Program-made: the position numbers and the translations under genes
Part shown: positions 35,966 to 43,796 of the stretch, piece by piece
Layout of the letters: the number at the start of each line of letters is the position of its first letter
How positions within the stretch are numbered: the first letter of the stretch is position 1
Origin: an uncultured Bacteroidales bacterium
Lineage (GTDB): Bacteria > Bacteroidota > Bacteroidia > Bacteroidales > Paludibacteraceae
DNA length: 54,958 bases
NCBI GenBank assembly: GCA_944321155.1
Contig: CALUKG010000007.1
Coordinates: forward strand, 1 to 54,958
Direction of reading: 5' to 3'
Notes under the pieces: generated by a model
The model's input: only the letters and a program-made list of their open reading frames with translations
Databases searched by the model: none
What the model was told of the DNA's origin: nothing

Positions 35966-37915
35966 TTAATACACTATTTTTTCAGCCTGTGCATGGGCAT
36001 CGGCAAATACGGCTTTGATAATATACACGCCGTTGCTGGCTGCCACTGGCAACTGGAACGATACATGGTCTTGGTTGCCGGCCATGTGGCGATAAACCAA
36101 AGCACCACGCACATCATATACAGACACAGCCACTATGGCCGCTCCAGCGTCTATGCTTACATTGCCGTCAGGAGCCACATTCAGTTTCCAATCTACCAAC
36201 ACCGGATTCCTATAGCCTGTTTCAGGCAATTCAGGGTCTTCCTTGGCAGTAATGCTTTCCAGATAGATTTCCAGATTCGAATAGCCGTTTTCCGTAATGG
36301 CAGCTCCATCTATGGAATCATTCGGATTGAGTCCGTTTTCAGTTTCCCATTCATCGGGTATTCCGTCATTGTCTGTATCGGTCGGCAACACTTCTCCTTC
36401 TTCCATCGACAAATCGGGCCATGCAGTCCAGTCTTCACCTGCACCGGCTGGTTTCAGGTCGTTTTGCGAATCGATTACTCCCAAATAGGTCGGACTGAAA
36501 CTACCATGGAAAATGGGCTCACGTTTTCCAGCTGCTTCTGCCAATATACGCACATCCACTTCATCACGGCGTGGCAACAGGCATCCCGCATTGGCTATCA
36601 CCTGTTCATAGGCAGTAGCTGCATCATCCAAGGCTATCAAACCGCTCATCGTGCTCAGGTCGGTATAGTAGGCTTCAAAGTTCTGCTGGTTGGCACCAAA
36701 CTGTATGTCCAATGCCTTTTGGCTGCTGGTGGTGGCTGCATTATACCAATTGTCAGCATTGATAGTGGAATAGTCGCCTTGGAATTTGTCTTGGCTGGTC
36801 TGTGCGGCATTGCTGAAATGGTGTTCGTTTTCTTCCATCACATTGCCCGTTACATACCACTTGCTGAACTTTCCTGATGAGGCACCCGTATTGCTAATGC
36901 GGGCAAAATAGCGGTAACCGCCTGCTGCGGCATCTGTAGCCGGACCGGGTTTGTAATAATTGTTCACCAAATGGTTGTGCACATAAGCGCCGGTAATGAT
37001 TTCAAGGGTATCCTTTATCACCTTGTTGTTTTCGTCATACACGGGGTTGCCTTCGCTGTCTACACGGTTTTTTATTACATAAAGCGAATCCGGTGCGTCC
37101 AGCTCGCCGCCATATACAGCTTCTTTCTTTCCCCAGTTGTAAATCACGTTATTGGCTATCTCCGTATCCACAAACTGGTCATGTGCGCCAAAGTCGGTGC
37201 TATGGTCACGGGCTCCGTTCAAACGCGGGCTGCGGCTCACGCAATGTGCAAACAGATTATGGTGGAACGATGAATGTTCTCCTCCCCATTGCGAACCATA
37301 TCCGCGCTGGCCTTTCTTATGGCGTGAATAATAAAGCGGCTCGCTCACAATACACCATTGCACAGTAGTGGAATCGTTGTCATACATGGTCACATTTTCT
37401 TCCATTGACCAACTGAACGAACAGTGGTCCAATATCACATGCTTCACGTTCTCAATATCCAAAGCACTGTAATTGCTGTCAGCCTCGTCTCCAGCACGGA
37501 AACGCACATGGCGGATAATCACATTGGAAGCAGATACATAAATATTGGCGCCCGATATACAGATACCTCCACCCGGTGCCGATTGTCCCAATATGCTCAC
37601 ATTCGGATGTTTGAATTTCAGCTTGCTGGTCAGTTTGATGGTACCGCAGGTTCTGAACAATATCGTACGGGGCGTATCATCACCCGTATGCAAAGCCCAG
37701 CGGAGCGTTCCCTCCACCAAATTGTCGTCCGTACAGTCATCCAATCGGGTTACAAAATACACTTTACTTCCGCGCTCGTCTATTGCACGGCCGCCGGTGG
37801 CAAACTGCCCCCAACCTTCTGCACCTGGAAAAGCAGGCACTTCTGCCGCCTGACCCAATGCACACAATTGCGTTGCAACAAATAATATTGCTGCCAATAC
37901 TGATTTTCTATTCAT
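35966..37915 (-). CDS. Pectate lyase-like protein with T9SS sorting domain
   Basis: The 649-aa secreted protein has a signal peptide (MNRKSVLAAILFVATQLCALG) and a parallel beta-helix domain of pectate lyase type (about 28-430: PAFPGAEGWGQFATGG, EGTLRWAL, ILDHCSFSWSMEENV, NGARDHSTDFGAHD). A calcium-binding thrombospondin-3-like turn follows near 510 (DTDNDGIPDEWE). The last 75 residues are a T9SS type A sorting domain (VSVYDVRGALVYRH, then GVYIIKAVF, ending AEKIVY). It should therefore be exported by the type IX system and be attached to or released from the cell surface to cut pectin-like galacturonan. No other pectin genes are near. Confidence 0.92.
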   Translation of the reverse strand: MNRKSVLAAILFVATQLCALGQAAEVPAFPGAEGWGQFATGGRAIDERGSKVYFVTRLDDCTDDNLVEGTLRWALHTGDDTPRTILFRTCGTIKLTSKLKFKHPNVSILGQSAPGGGICISGANIYVSASNVIIRHVRFRAGDEADSNYSALDIENVKHVILDHCSFSWSMEENVTMYDNDSTTVQWCIVSEPLYYSRHKKGQRGYGSQWGGEHSSFHHNLFAHCVSRSPRLNGARDHSTDFGAHDQFVDTEIANNVIYNWGKKEAVYGGELDAPDSLYVIKNRVDSEGNPVYDENNKVIKDTLEIITGAYVHNHLVNNYYKPGPATDAAAGGYRYFARISNTGASSGKFSKWYVTGNVMEENEHHFSNAAQTSQDKFQGDYSTINADNWYNAATTSSQKALDIQFGANQQNFEAYYTDLSTMSGLIALDDAATAYEQVIANAGCLLPRRDEVDVRILAEAAGKREPIFHGSFSPTYLGVIDSQNDLKPAGAGEDWTAWPDLSMEEGEVLPTDTDNDGIPDEWETENGLNPNDSIDGAAITENGYSNLEIYLESITAKEDPELPETGYRNPVLVDWKLNVAPDGNVSIDAGAAIVAVSVYDVRGALVYRHMAGNQDHVSFQLPVAASNGVYIIKAVFADAHAQAEKIVY

Positions 37916-38061
37916 GGTTTTATGTCTTGTTTTCTCGGTTGCAATATTACATCAATTCTCCCTCAACGAGGTGGATTAATTGATACTTATATAACCACAA
38001 ATCGTACATTTCACGCTTTTTCCGCTGAAATATTTCCTTTCATCTCCTGATTTCCATTTTA

Positions 38062-38217
38062 GCAAAATGTACTTAATGCAGCGTTTTTTCCTGCAAAATG
38101 TCAATTCAATCCCTATGCTCTAATTCTGCCGCTCCAATATAGTCATCATGCAGAACCCGTGCAGACTCTATGCTAAAACATTTTGCTATCCATCACCACA
38201 TTTTGCTTACATTTTGT
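38062..38217. promoter_or_regulatory. Cluster of five 9-bp motifs (GCAAAATGT, both orientations)
   Basis: GCAAAATGT occurs at 38062-38070 and 38093-38101. Its complement ACATTTTGC occurs at 38178-38186 and 38198-38206, with a one-base variant at 38209-38217. It could be an array of regulator sites between divergent genes. The AT-rich composition makes some chance matches likely. Confidence 0.35.
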
Positions 38218-38258
38218 ATAAATCTTACTTATCTTCCATCAACACGCTAGACATAAAA

Positions 38259-38290
38259 TTTTGCGCTACCGCTTCTTTGCTGTACTTTTG
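38259..38290 (+). promoter_or_regulatory. Promoter of tsaE
   Basis: TTTTG (38259-38263), a 19-bp spacer and TACTTTTG (38283-38290). It places transcription near 38297, so the start at 38309 is preferred over any upstream codon. Confidence 0.65.
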
Positions 38291-38308
38291 CAGAAAATTC
38301 AATGCAAT

Positions 38309-38725
38309 ATGGAACTTCAGATTACCTCACTCGATACAATACACGAAACTGCCAAACAATTCATCCAACTCATCGACCAGCGGAAAGTTTTCGCTTTCAA
38401 TGGCAGCATGGGTGCAGGAAAAACTACCTTTATCAAGGCACTCTGCGAAGAGCTAAAGGTAATCGACATTGTCAATAGCCCCACTTTTGCCATTGTCAAT
38501 GAATACGAAACGGAAGACCATTCCATCATCTACCATTTCGATTGCTATCGCCTCAACAACCTCCGCGAAGCCTACGACCTCGGTGCGGAAGAATACCTCT
38601 ACAGCGGAAACCTCTGCTTCATCGAATGGCCCGAAAACATCGAATCGCTGCTTCCCGAAAATACCCGTTACGTACACATCACTGAAAACAATGACGGAAC
38701 CAGAACCCTACGCATCGACGACTGA
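38309..38725 (+). CDS. tsaE: tRNA t6A37 synthesis ATPase TsaE
   Basis: The 138-aa protein is the standard TsaE size. Walker A GSMGAGKT lies at 32-39, followed by SPTFAIVNEYE and HFDCYRL, all typical of the family. CFIEWPENIESLLPE near the end is also diagnostic. TsaE is the ATPase partner of TsaB/TsaD in making N6-threonylcarbamoyladenosine at position 37 of ANN-decoding tRNAs. The longer in-frame start near 38261 is rejected because the promoter lies inside it. It appears to be transcribed alone. Confidence 0.94.
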   Translation: MELQITSLDTIHETAKQFIQLIDQRKVFAFNGSMGAGKTTFIKALCEELKVIDIVNSPTFAIVNEYETEDHSIIYHFDCYRLNNLREAYDLGAEEYLYSGNLCFIEWPENIESLLPENTRYVHITENNDGTRTLRIDD

Positions 38726-38783
38726 CAACCCATTTTTTAATTTTGTCATTTCGTACTTGGTTTAAAATACCTTCCTTCCTGTC

Positions 38784-38803
38784 ATTCCGTACTAATACGG
38801 AAT
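38784..38803. repeat. Small dispersed palindrome, copy 1
   Basis: ATTCCGTA-CTAA-TACGGAAT, a perfect 8-bp dyad, preceded by GTC to give GTCATTCCGTA. It belongs to the same family as 39686-39706 and 46752-46772. Partial TGTCATT copies lie nearby at 38744 and 38831. Confidence 0.7.
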
Positions 38804-38901
38804 TCAGATACATAATTACCTTTATCAAACTGTCATTTATCCAACATTTCCCCGTGCTAACTATCTTTTTGTAGAGATAATTATGTTTTTTAATATATAC
38901 T

Positions 38902-38931
38902 TGCTTATTTACAAATAATCCATATATTTGC
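38902..38931 (+). promoter_or_regulatory. Promoter of the interrupted outer-membrane protein gene
   Basis: TTG (38902-38904), a 19-bp spacer and TATATTTG (38924-38931). The predicted leader is about 50 nt. Confidence 0.6.
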
Positions 38932-38989
38932 CAACGTAGTTATTTTACTGTTAGCTTTAAAACTAGTTTAATCATTAAAATAATACCTT

Positions 38990-39607
38990 ATGAAAAAATC
39001 ATTTTTACTCTTTTTTGTTCTACTGTTTTCGTTAACCACAGCTTTTGCTGAAACAAAGGAAGAACGAAAACAGCATCCTCATGAATTGCGCATAGATATT
39101 GGTGACGATTTTCTTAATAAATGGTGGATGGAATCAGGAAATGGTTACAATAAAACAAATGATTGGAGTACAGGTCATCTTTCCGTTGAATACCAATACC
39201 GCATTAACCATTGGTTTGGCGTGGGAGCCATGTATGACGTTAATGTCAGCCACGATTCATGGGAATATAGTTCTCTCGACAGCCAATTGGAAGATTAAGG
39301 TTCCTATATGAGCCAATCACATTTTATCATGGCTTCTACAAGATTTACCTATTACAATTCAAAATGGGTAAACCTCTATGCAGGTATAGCTGTCGGATTG
39401 GTTATCAGACAATCGGATGATTATTACGATGATTTTTATACGTACGTACCTGAATTTTTAGGATGTGAATTTGCCGGAAACATAACACTTTTCGGTATCT
39501 CCGTCGGCAGGCAACATTGGTTCGGTGCTTTCGAACTGGGTGGACTCTACCGTACATTCCAAGGAACAGACCGACTGATAAACTTTTCTGTAGGTTATCG
39601 CTTCTAA
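38990..39607 (+). pseudogene. Small outer-membrane barrel gene broken by an in-frame TAA
   Basis: From the ATG at 38990 a signal peptide (MKKSFLLFFVLLFSLTTAFA) leads into barrel-like strands for 102 residues, ending SLDSQLED. A TAA follows at 39296-39298. The same frame continues with GSYMSQSHFIMASTRFTYY and further barrel strands, ending FSVGYRF at 39607 with the terminal Phe expected of an outer-membrane barrel. The two parts together make a normal barrel of about 205 residues, so I read them as one gene with a nonsense codon. The second part has an ATG nine bases after the stop but no signal peptide. The function is unknown. A promoter and a terminator are both intact. Confidence 0.85.
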
Positions 39608-39627
39608 AGCATATACCTATTCATAAA

Positions 39628-39670
39628 AAAATAGTCCAACTATAAGCAAAAAACATAGTTGGACTATTTT
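39628..39670. terminator. Terminator after the interrupted outer-membrane protein gene
   Basis: AAAATAGTCCAACTAT pairs perfectly over 16 bp with ATAGTTGGACTATTTT around an 11-nt loop. Confidence 0.85.
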
Positions 39671-39685
39671 GTGCTCATACACGTC

Positions 39686-39706
39686 ATCCCGTACTCAATA
39701 CGGAAT
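39686..39706. repeat. Small dispersed palindrome, copy 2
   Basis: ATCCCGTA-CTCAA-TACGGAAT, an 8-bp dyad with one mismatch, preceded by GTC. It is the same family as 38784-38803 and lies on the other side of the interrupted gene. Confidence 0.7.
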
Positions 39707-39792
39707 ATAGGAGCTCGGCTTATTGCCAAGAATAAAAAATACTGCCCACTCCTATAACATATCACTCAATAAAGAATATAAACTATTCATTA

Positions 39793-41052
39793 CTACTGGA
39801 AAGTTTTCTCCTCCACTGTCACCATCTTATACAGCTTGTCATTTCTGCGGATCAGTTCAGGGGTTTTCATCGAAAAATAAACACCCTTTTCCACTTTCTC
39901 CACTGGCTTCAAATCCACCCGAACTTCATCAACAGTTCCCTCAAGTACTCCTGTTGTTTCACCGGTAATCAGATACTCATCACCTACTGACAAGGATTGT
40001 GATTCCAATAAAAATTCGGCTACACCTATCTTCTGGAAATAATTTGTACACTTACCCACATACACTTTCCGTTTCGTGGCTGACGAACCATAGTGCATAG
40101 TCCATTCACCTAAACGCTGACCCAAATAATAGCCATTCCAGAATCCTCGGTTAAATACGGTTTTCAAGCGTTCGTCCCATCCTGCTATTTTTTCTTCACT
40201 GAAACTTCCGTCCATATAGGCTTCCACTGCTTCTCTATAGCAATTGACCACTGTCTTTACATATTCCGCCCCCCGTGCGCGACCTTCTATCTTGAACACT
40301 CTCACACCAGCATCCAGCATCTTGTTCATAAAATGGATGGTCTTCAAGTCCTTGGGCGACATGATGTACTGGTTATCTATTTCCAATTCTATTTCCAACT
40401 CCTTGTCACGCACTTCATAGGCCCGCCTACACACTTGCATGCAAGCACCACGATTGGCCGATGCATTATGTTCATGCAAACTCAAATAACACTTGCCAGA
40501 TACGGCCATACACAAGGCACCATGACAAAACATCTCTATACGCACCAGTTCACCATTTCTGCCCCTTATGTCTTCTTCCACTATGGCTTTATGGATGGCT
40601 GCTACCTGGTCCAAATTCAATTCACGCGCCAACACTACCACATCGGCAAACTGGGCATAAAAACGCAAGGCTTCTACATTGGAAATGTTCAATTGTGTTG
40701 ATAGGTGCACTTCCACTCCCTGACTCACGGCATACATCATCACCGCCACATCAGCGGCTATAATGGCGCTTACGCCGGCTGCTTTCGCATGGTCCACTAT
40801 CTCGCGCATCAATGCCAGGTCATTGTCATAAATCACTGTATTGATGGTCAAATAGGTCTTTATACCATGTTCTTTGCAGCGCTCCACTATTTTATGCAAA
40901 TCCTCTGTCGTGAAATTGTTCGACGACCGGCTGCGCATATTCAGGTTCTCTATGCCGAAATACACCGAATCTGCTTTGGCTTGTATGGCAGCACTCAGGC
41001 TTTCCCAGCTTCCTGCCGGTGCCATTATTTCTATATCACTTCTTTTTATCAT
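39793..41052 (-). CDS. U32 peptidase family protein (tRNA-hydroxylation type)
   Basis: From the ATG at 41052 the protein is 419 aa. It carries the U32 signature EMFCHGALCMAVSGKCYLS with its Cys residues, and further Cys in NRGACMQVCRRAYEV, as in the TrhP/YegQ branch, which hydroxylates uridine 34 of tRNAs rather than cutting proteins. The N-terminal TIM-barrel strands (IEIMAPAGSWESLSAAI, ADSVYFGIENLNMR) are typical. It is cytoplasmic. The start overlaps the TetR-family stop by 4 bp, so both are one operon. The longest frame begins two codons earlier with TTG, which is less likely. Confidence 0.88.
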   Translation of the reverse strand: MIKRSDIEIMAPAGSWESLSAAIQAKADSVYFGIENLNMRSRSSNNFTTEDLHKIVERCKEHGIKTYLTINTVIYDNDLALMREIVDHAKAAGVSAIIAADVAVMMYAVSQGVEVHLSTQLNISNVEALRFYAQFADVVVLARELNLDQVAAIHKAIVEEDIRGRNGELVRIEMFCHGALCMAVSGKCYLSLHEHNASANRGACMQVCRRAYEVRDKELEIELEIDNQYIMSPKDLKTIHFMNKMLDAGVRVFKIEGRARGAEYVKTVVNCYREAVEAYMDGSFSEEKIAGWDERLKTVFNRGFWNGYYLGQRLGEWTMHYGSSATKRKVYVGKCTNYFQKIGVAEFLLESQSLSVGDEYLITGETTGVLEGTVDEVRVDLKPVEKVEKGVYFSMKTPELIRRNDKLYKMVTVEEKTFQ

Positions 41053-41693
41053 ATCCAACTGTACTTGTCAAATGCTTCTCTTACTGTTTTCAATCCTTTT
41101 TCCGTCAAATGATAGGCACAAATATTCCACAACGACAGGAAAAATCCTTTCTTATCCCTTTCCGATGAAAATTCATTATTGGCCAAACCAATGGAAAATG
41201 CACACCAGCTCGACATGTGTACCCAAATGTTTTTCACCACTAAGTCATAATTGTGTTCCTCTTTGTCAAACGGATACAGATAACCTTCCTTTATCATCAA
41301 TTCCAGCGACTGCCGCATATTTTCCATGCGCTCATTCACAAAGGCTATGGTCGTTTCCCTGTATTTAGGATAGGTCAGAAAAAACAGATAGAAATTGGAA
41401 AAGATGAAGATATATTTCACCTGCAAGGTATAGATATCATTGAAATAGTCCATAATGGACGACAATTGCAAATGATTCTTCCGATTGATTTCTTCCAAAT
41501 CATTCATCAATCTGTCCACTATTTCATCCATCAGATTGTCCCATTTCGGAAAATGATAGGTAAAATTACCCACACTGATATCCAAATTATTGGCTATGTC
41601 GCGTACCGTCACATTCTGCAAACCTCTTGCATTCAGCAATGATATGGACATGTCAACTATTTTATCCCTTGTACTACGTATTCTCGCCATCAT
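41049..41693 (-). CDS. TetR/AcrR family transcriptional regulator
   Basis: The 214-aa protein has an N-terminal TetR helix-turn-helix (ISLLNARGLQNVTVRDIANN, then LDISVGNFTYHFPKWDNLMD). The helical ligand-binding domain is unlike the antibiotic-pump repressors I know; it is long and aromatic (IFIFSNFYLFFLTYPKYRET). It is the first gene of an operon with the U32 protein, with 4-bp overlap, and has a good promoter of its own. No transporter is adjacent, so the target and ligand are unknown. Confidence 0.85.
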   Translation of the reverse strand: MMARIRSTRDKIVDMSISLLNARGLQNVTVRDIANNLDISVGNFTYHFPKWDNLMDEIVDRLMNDLEEINRKNHLQLSSIMDYFNDIYTLQVKYIFIFSNFYLFFLTYPKYRETTIAFVNERMENMRQSLELMIKEGYLYPFDKEEHNYDLVVKNIWVHMSSWCAFSIGLANNEFSSERDKKGFFLSLWNICAYHLTEKGLKTVREAFDKYSWI

Positions 41694-42182
41694 TTATCCA
41701 ATTTTTGCCCAAAAGTAAACCAAATTGTTCAGATGGGCAAATCTATTGAACCATAATGATTTAACCTAACTCTTTTACTGCTTTTTCCAGTTGTCAACAC
41801 CAATTGTTCATAAATCACTCAAAGAAAATGATAACTTAATTTGCATTTTCGGAAAACTGTCGCTCTAAAAAACTTTTCTGTTCCTCCAAATCTTTTACCC
41901 CATTTTTTATCCAAAAATATAAGGTTGTTTTTACACGGATTCACCTGCTATTTCACAGCCTCTTTTATCAACTTCAAGGTTTTCAACAGCTTGTTAATAA
42001 CGTCCATAGATGCAAGAAAATCAAGATTATAAGAAAAAATAGATTGTTGAATACTGCTTATACGGAAATGATAAGCTATATTTGCAAGGAAAATGGGAAA
42101 GACTTATCAACGCTTTCAACAGGCCATTATAATCAGAATAAATTTTTAAATCGATATTTTTTATATTGCTAAGCTCATAACA
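41694..42182. other. 489-bp divergent gap between TetR gene and nadA
   Basis: It contains the TetR promoter (41710-41742) and a likely nadA -7 box TATATTTG (42077-42084) without a convincing -33 box. The rest is AT-rich and I see no gene. A 63-codon frame inside has no family features. Confidence 0.5.
41710..41742 (-). promoter_or_regulatory. Promoter of the TetR/U32 operon
   Basis: The minus strand has ATTTGC (41737-41742), a 20-bp spacer and TACTTTTG (41710-41717), directly upstream of the start at 41693. Confidence 0.6.
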
Positions 42183-43115
42183 ATGGAAAAGGAAACTCTT
42201 AAAGCGGAAATCAAAAGGTTGGCCAAAGAAAAGAATGCGGTCATCATGGTGCACTACTACCAGCAGGACGATATTCAGGATGTGGCCGATGTGATTGGCG
42301 ATAGCTTGGCGTTGGCACAAAAGGCGGCTGACACTCAGGCTGACATCATTGTTTTGTGCGGGGTGCATTTTATGGGCGAAACGGCCAAAATCATCTGTCC
42401 CGACAAAAAGGTGCTGGTGCCCGACATGAATGCCGGATGCTCACTGGCCGACAGCTGTCCCGCCGATGAGTTTGAACGCTTTGTCAAAGAACACCCTGAC
42501 CACATGGTTGTGTCTTATGTCAATACTTCTGCCAGTGTGAAGGCGCTCACCGATGTGGTGGTCACCAGTTCCAATGCCAGAAAAATCATTGAAATGATTC
42601 CCGAAGATACGAAAATCATTTTCGGACCTGACCGTAATCTCGGAAATTATATCAACAGCACCACTGGCCGCAACATGTTATTATGGAATGGCGCATGCCA
42701 TGTACACGAGCAATTCTCTGTTGAAAAACTGGTGGAACTGAAAAAGCAGTATCCGTCCGCCAAGGTATTGGCCCATCCGGAATGTAAGTCGGTCATCCTT
42801 CAATTGGCCGATGTGGTGGGTTCTACTCAGGCTTTGCTTAACTATGCCACTCAATCCGATGCTACGGAATTTTTGGTGGTTACAGAAAGCGGTATCTTGC
42901 ACGAAATGAAGCGCAAAAATCCTGGCAAGACTTTTATTCCTGTTCCGCCGGCCGATAGTACTTGTGCATGCAATGAATGTAATTTCATGCGGCTCAATAC
43001 ATTGGAAAAACTTTACGATTGCCTGCTGCATGAATCCAATGAAATTCATGTGGATGAAGCTATTAGGGAAAAGGCTTTGAAACCTATTCTGAAAATGCTT
43101 GAAATGAGCAAATAA
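42183..43115 (+). CDS. nadA: Quinolinate synthase A
   Basis: The 310-aa [4Fe-4S] enzyme condenses iminoaspartate with dihydroxyacetone phosphate to quinolinate in NAD synthesis. Three pseudo-repeated domains are recognisable. Cluster ligands appear to be C86 (NAGCSLADSC), C171 (NGACHVHEQF) and C266 (CACNECNFM). Substrate-binding VMVHYYQ-like sequence (MVHYYQQDD) lies at 22-30. nadB and nadC are not in the window. rpe starts 30 bp later in the same direction, and comEC follows it. Confidence 0.95.
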   Translation: MEKETLKAEIKRLAKEKNAVIMVHYYQQDDIQDVADVIGDSLALAQKAADTQADIIVLCGVHFMGETAKIICPDKKVLVPDMNAGCSLADSCPADEFERFVKEHPDHMVVSYVNTSASVKALTDVVVTSSNARKIIEMIPEDTKIIFGPDRNLGNYINSTTGRNMLLWNGACHVHEQFSVEKLVELKKQYPSAKVLAHPECKSVILQLADVVGSTQALLNYATQSDATEFLVVTESGILHEMKRKNPGKTFIPVPPADSTCACNECNFMRLNTLEKLYDCLLHESNEIHVDEAIREKALKPILKMLEMSK

Positions 43116-43145
43116 CCATCATACTTGAAAAACACAAACGAAAAA

Positions 43146-43796
43146 ATGAAAAACAAGATTATTTCACCGTCGCTTTTATCGGCCGATTTTGGTCGTTTGA
43201 ATGAAGCGTGCGACATGATTAACGCCAGTAATGCCGAGTGGCTGCACATCGATGTGATGGACGGGGTGTTTGTACCCAACATTTCTTTTGGTTTCCCGGT
43301 TATGAAGGCGGTACAGAAACGTTGCACCAAGCCGCTAGATGTGCACCTAATGATTGTGCATCCGGAAAAATATGTGGAACGTTTTGTCGATGCGGGTGCC
43401 TATTCAGTTGGTTTCCATTTGGAAGCTGTCGATGATCCGCGTCCCATTTTGGATTTGATTCGTAAGAAGGGGGCAAAAACCTGCCTTACCATCAATCCGG
43501 ATATCCCTGTCGAACGCCTTTATCCTTATCTTGACGAAGTGGATATGGTGTTGCTCATGTCTGTTTTTGCTGGCTATGGCGGACAGAAATTCATTGAGTC
43601 TTCTTACGAAAAATTGGACGCTCTGCGTGCTGAAATTGACCGTCGCGGACTCTCTACACTCATTGAAATGGATGGTGGAGTCAATGTAGACAATGCACCT
43701 TTGCTTTTCCAGCATGGAGCTGATGCATTGGTAGCGGGCAATGCGGTCTTTTCGTCTGACGACCCTATTAATACGATTGATTTATTGAAACGTTAA
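43146..43796 (+). CDS. rpe: Ribulose-phosphate 3-epimerase
   Basis: The 216-aa TIM-barrel enzyme interconverts ribulose 5-phosphate and xylulose 5-phosphate. Family motifs are all present: ISPSLLSADFGRL, HIDVMDGVFVPNISFG, DVHLMI, LLMSVFAGYGGQKFI and IEMDGGVN. The metal-binding His and Asp residues are those of HIDVMDG and DVHLMI. I use the ATG at 43146. The frame opens at a TTG seven codons earlier, which would add an atypical N-terminus. The stop overlaps the comEC start by one base (TAATG), so comEC is translated by coupling. Confidence 0.95.
   Translation: MKNKIISPSLLSADFGRLNEACDMINASNAEWLHIDVMDGVFVPNISFGFPVMKAVQKRCTKPLDVHLMIVHPEKYVERFVDAGAYSVGFHLEAVDDPRPILDLIRKKGAKTCLTINPDIPVERLYPYLDEVDMVLLMSVFAGYGGQKFIESSYEKLDALRAEIDRRGLSTLIEMDGGVNVDNAPLLFQHGADALVAGNAVFSSDDPINTIDLLKR

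Larger units (their letters stand above)
37916..38308. other. 393-bp divergent gap between pectate lyase and tsaE
   Basis: It contains a cluster of five GCAAAATGT/ACATTTTGC motifs (38062-38217) and the tsaE promoter. A weak TAATATTG box for the pectate lyase lies near 37943-37950 on the minus strand. No gene is seen. Confidence 0.5.

Noticed and set aside
35750..36877. Plus-strand frame of 375 codons opposite pectate lyase
   Set aside because: It is antisense to a clear PL1/T9SS protein and has biased composition rich in His, Ile and Cys with no family motif.
38261..38308. Longer TsaE N-terminus
   Set aside because: It contains the promoter -7 box, and the 138-aa form matches family length.
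34028..39298. Stop-codon recoding as explanation of both interrupted genes
   Set aside because: One uses TAG and the other TAA, and the other genes in the window end with both codons normally.
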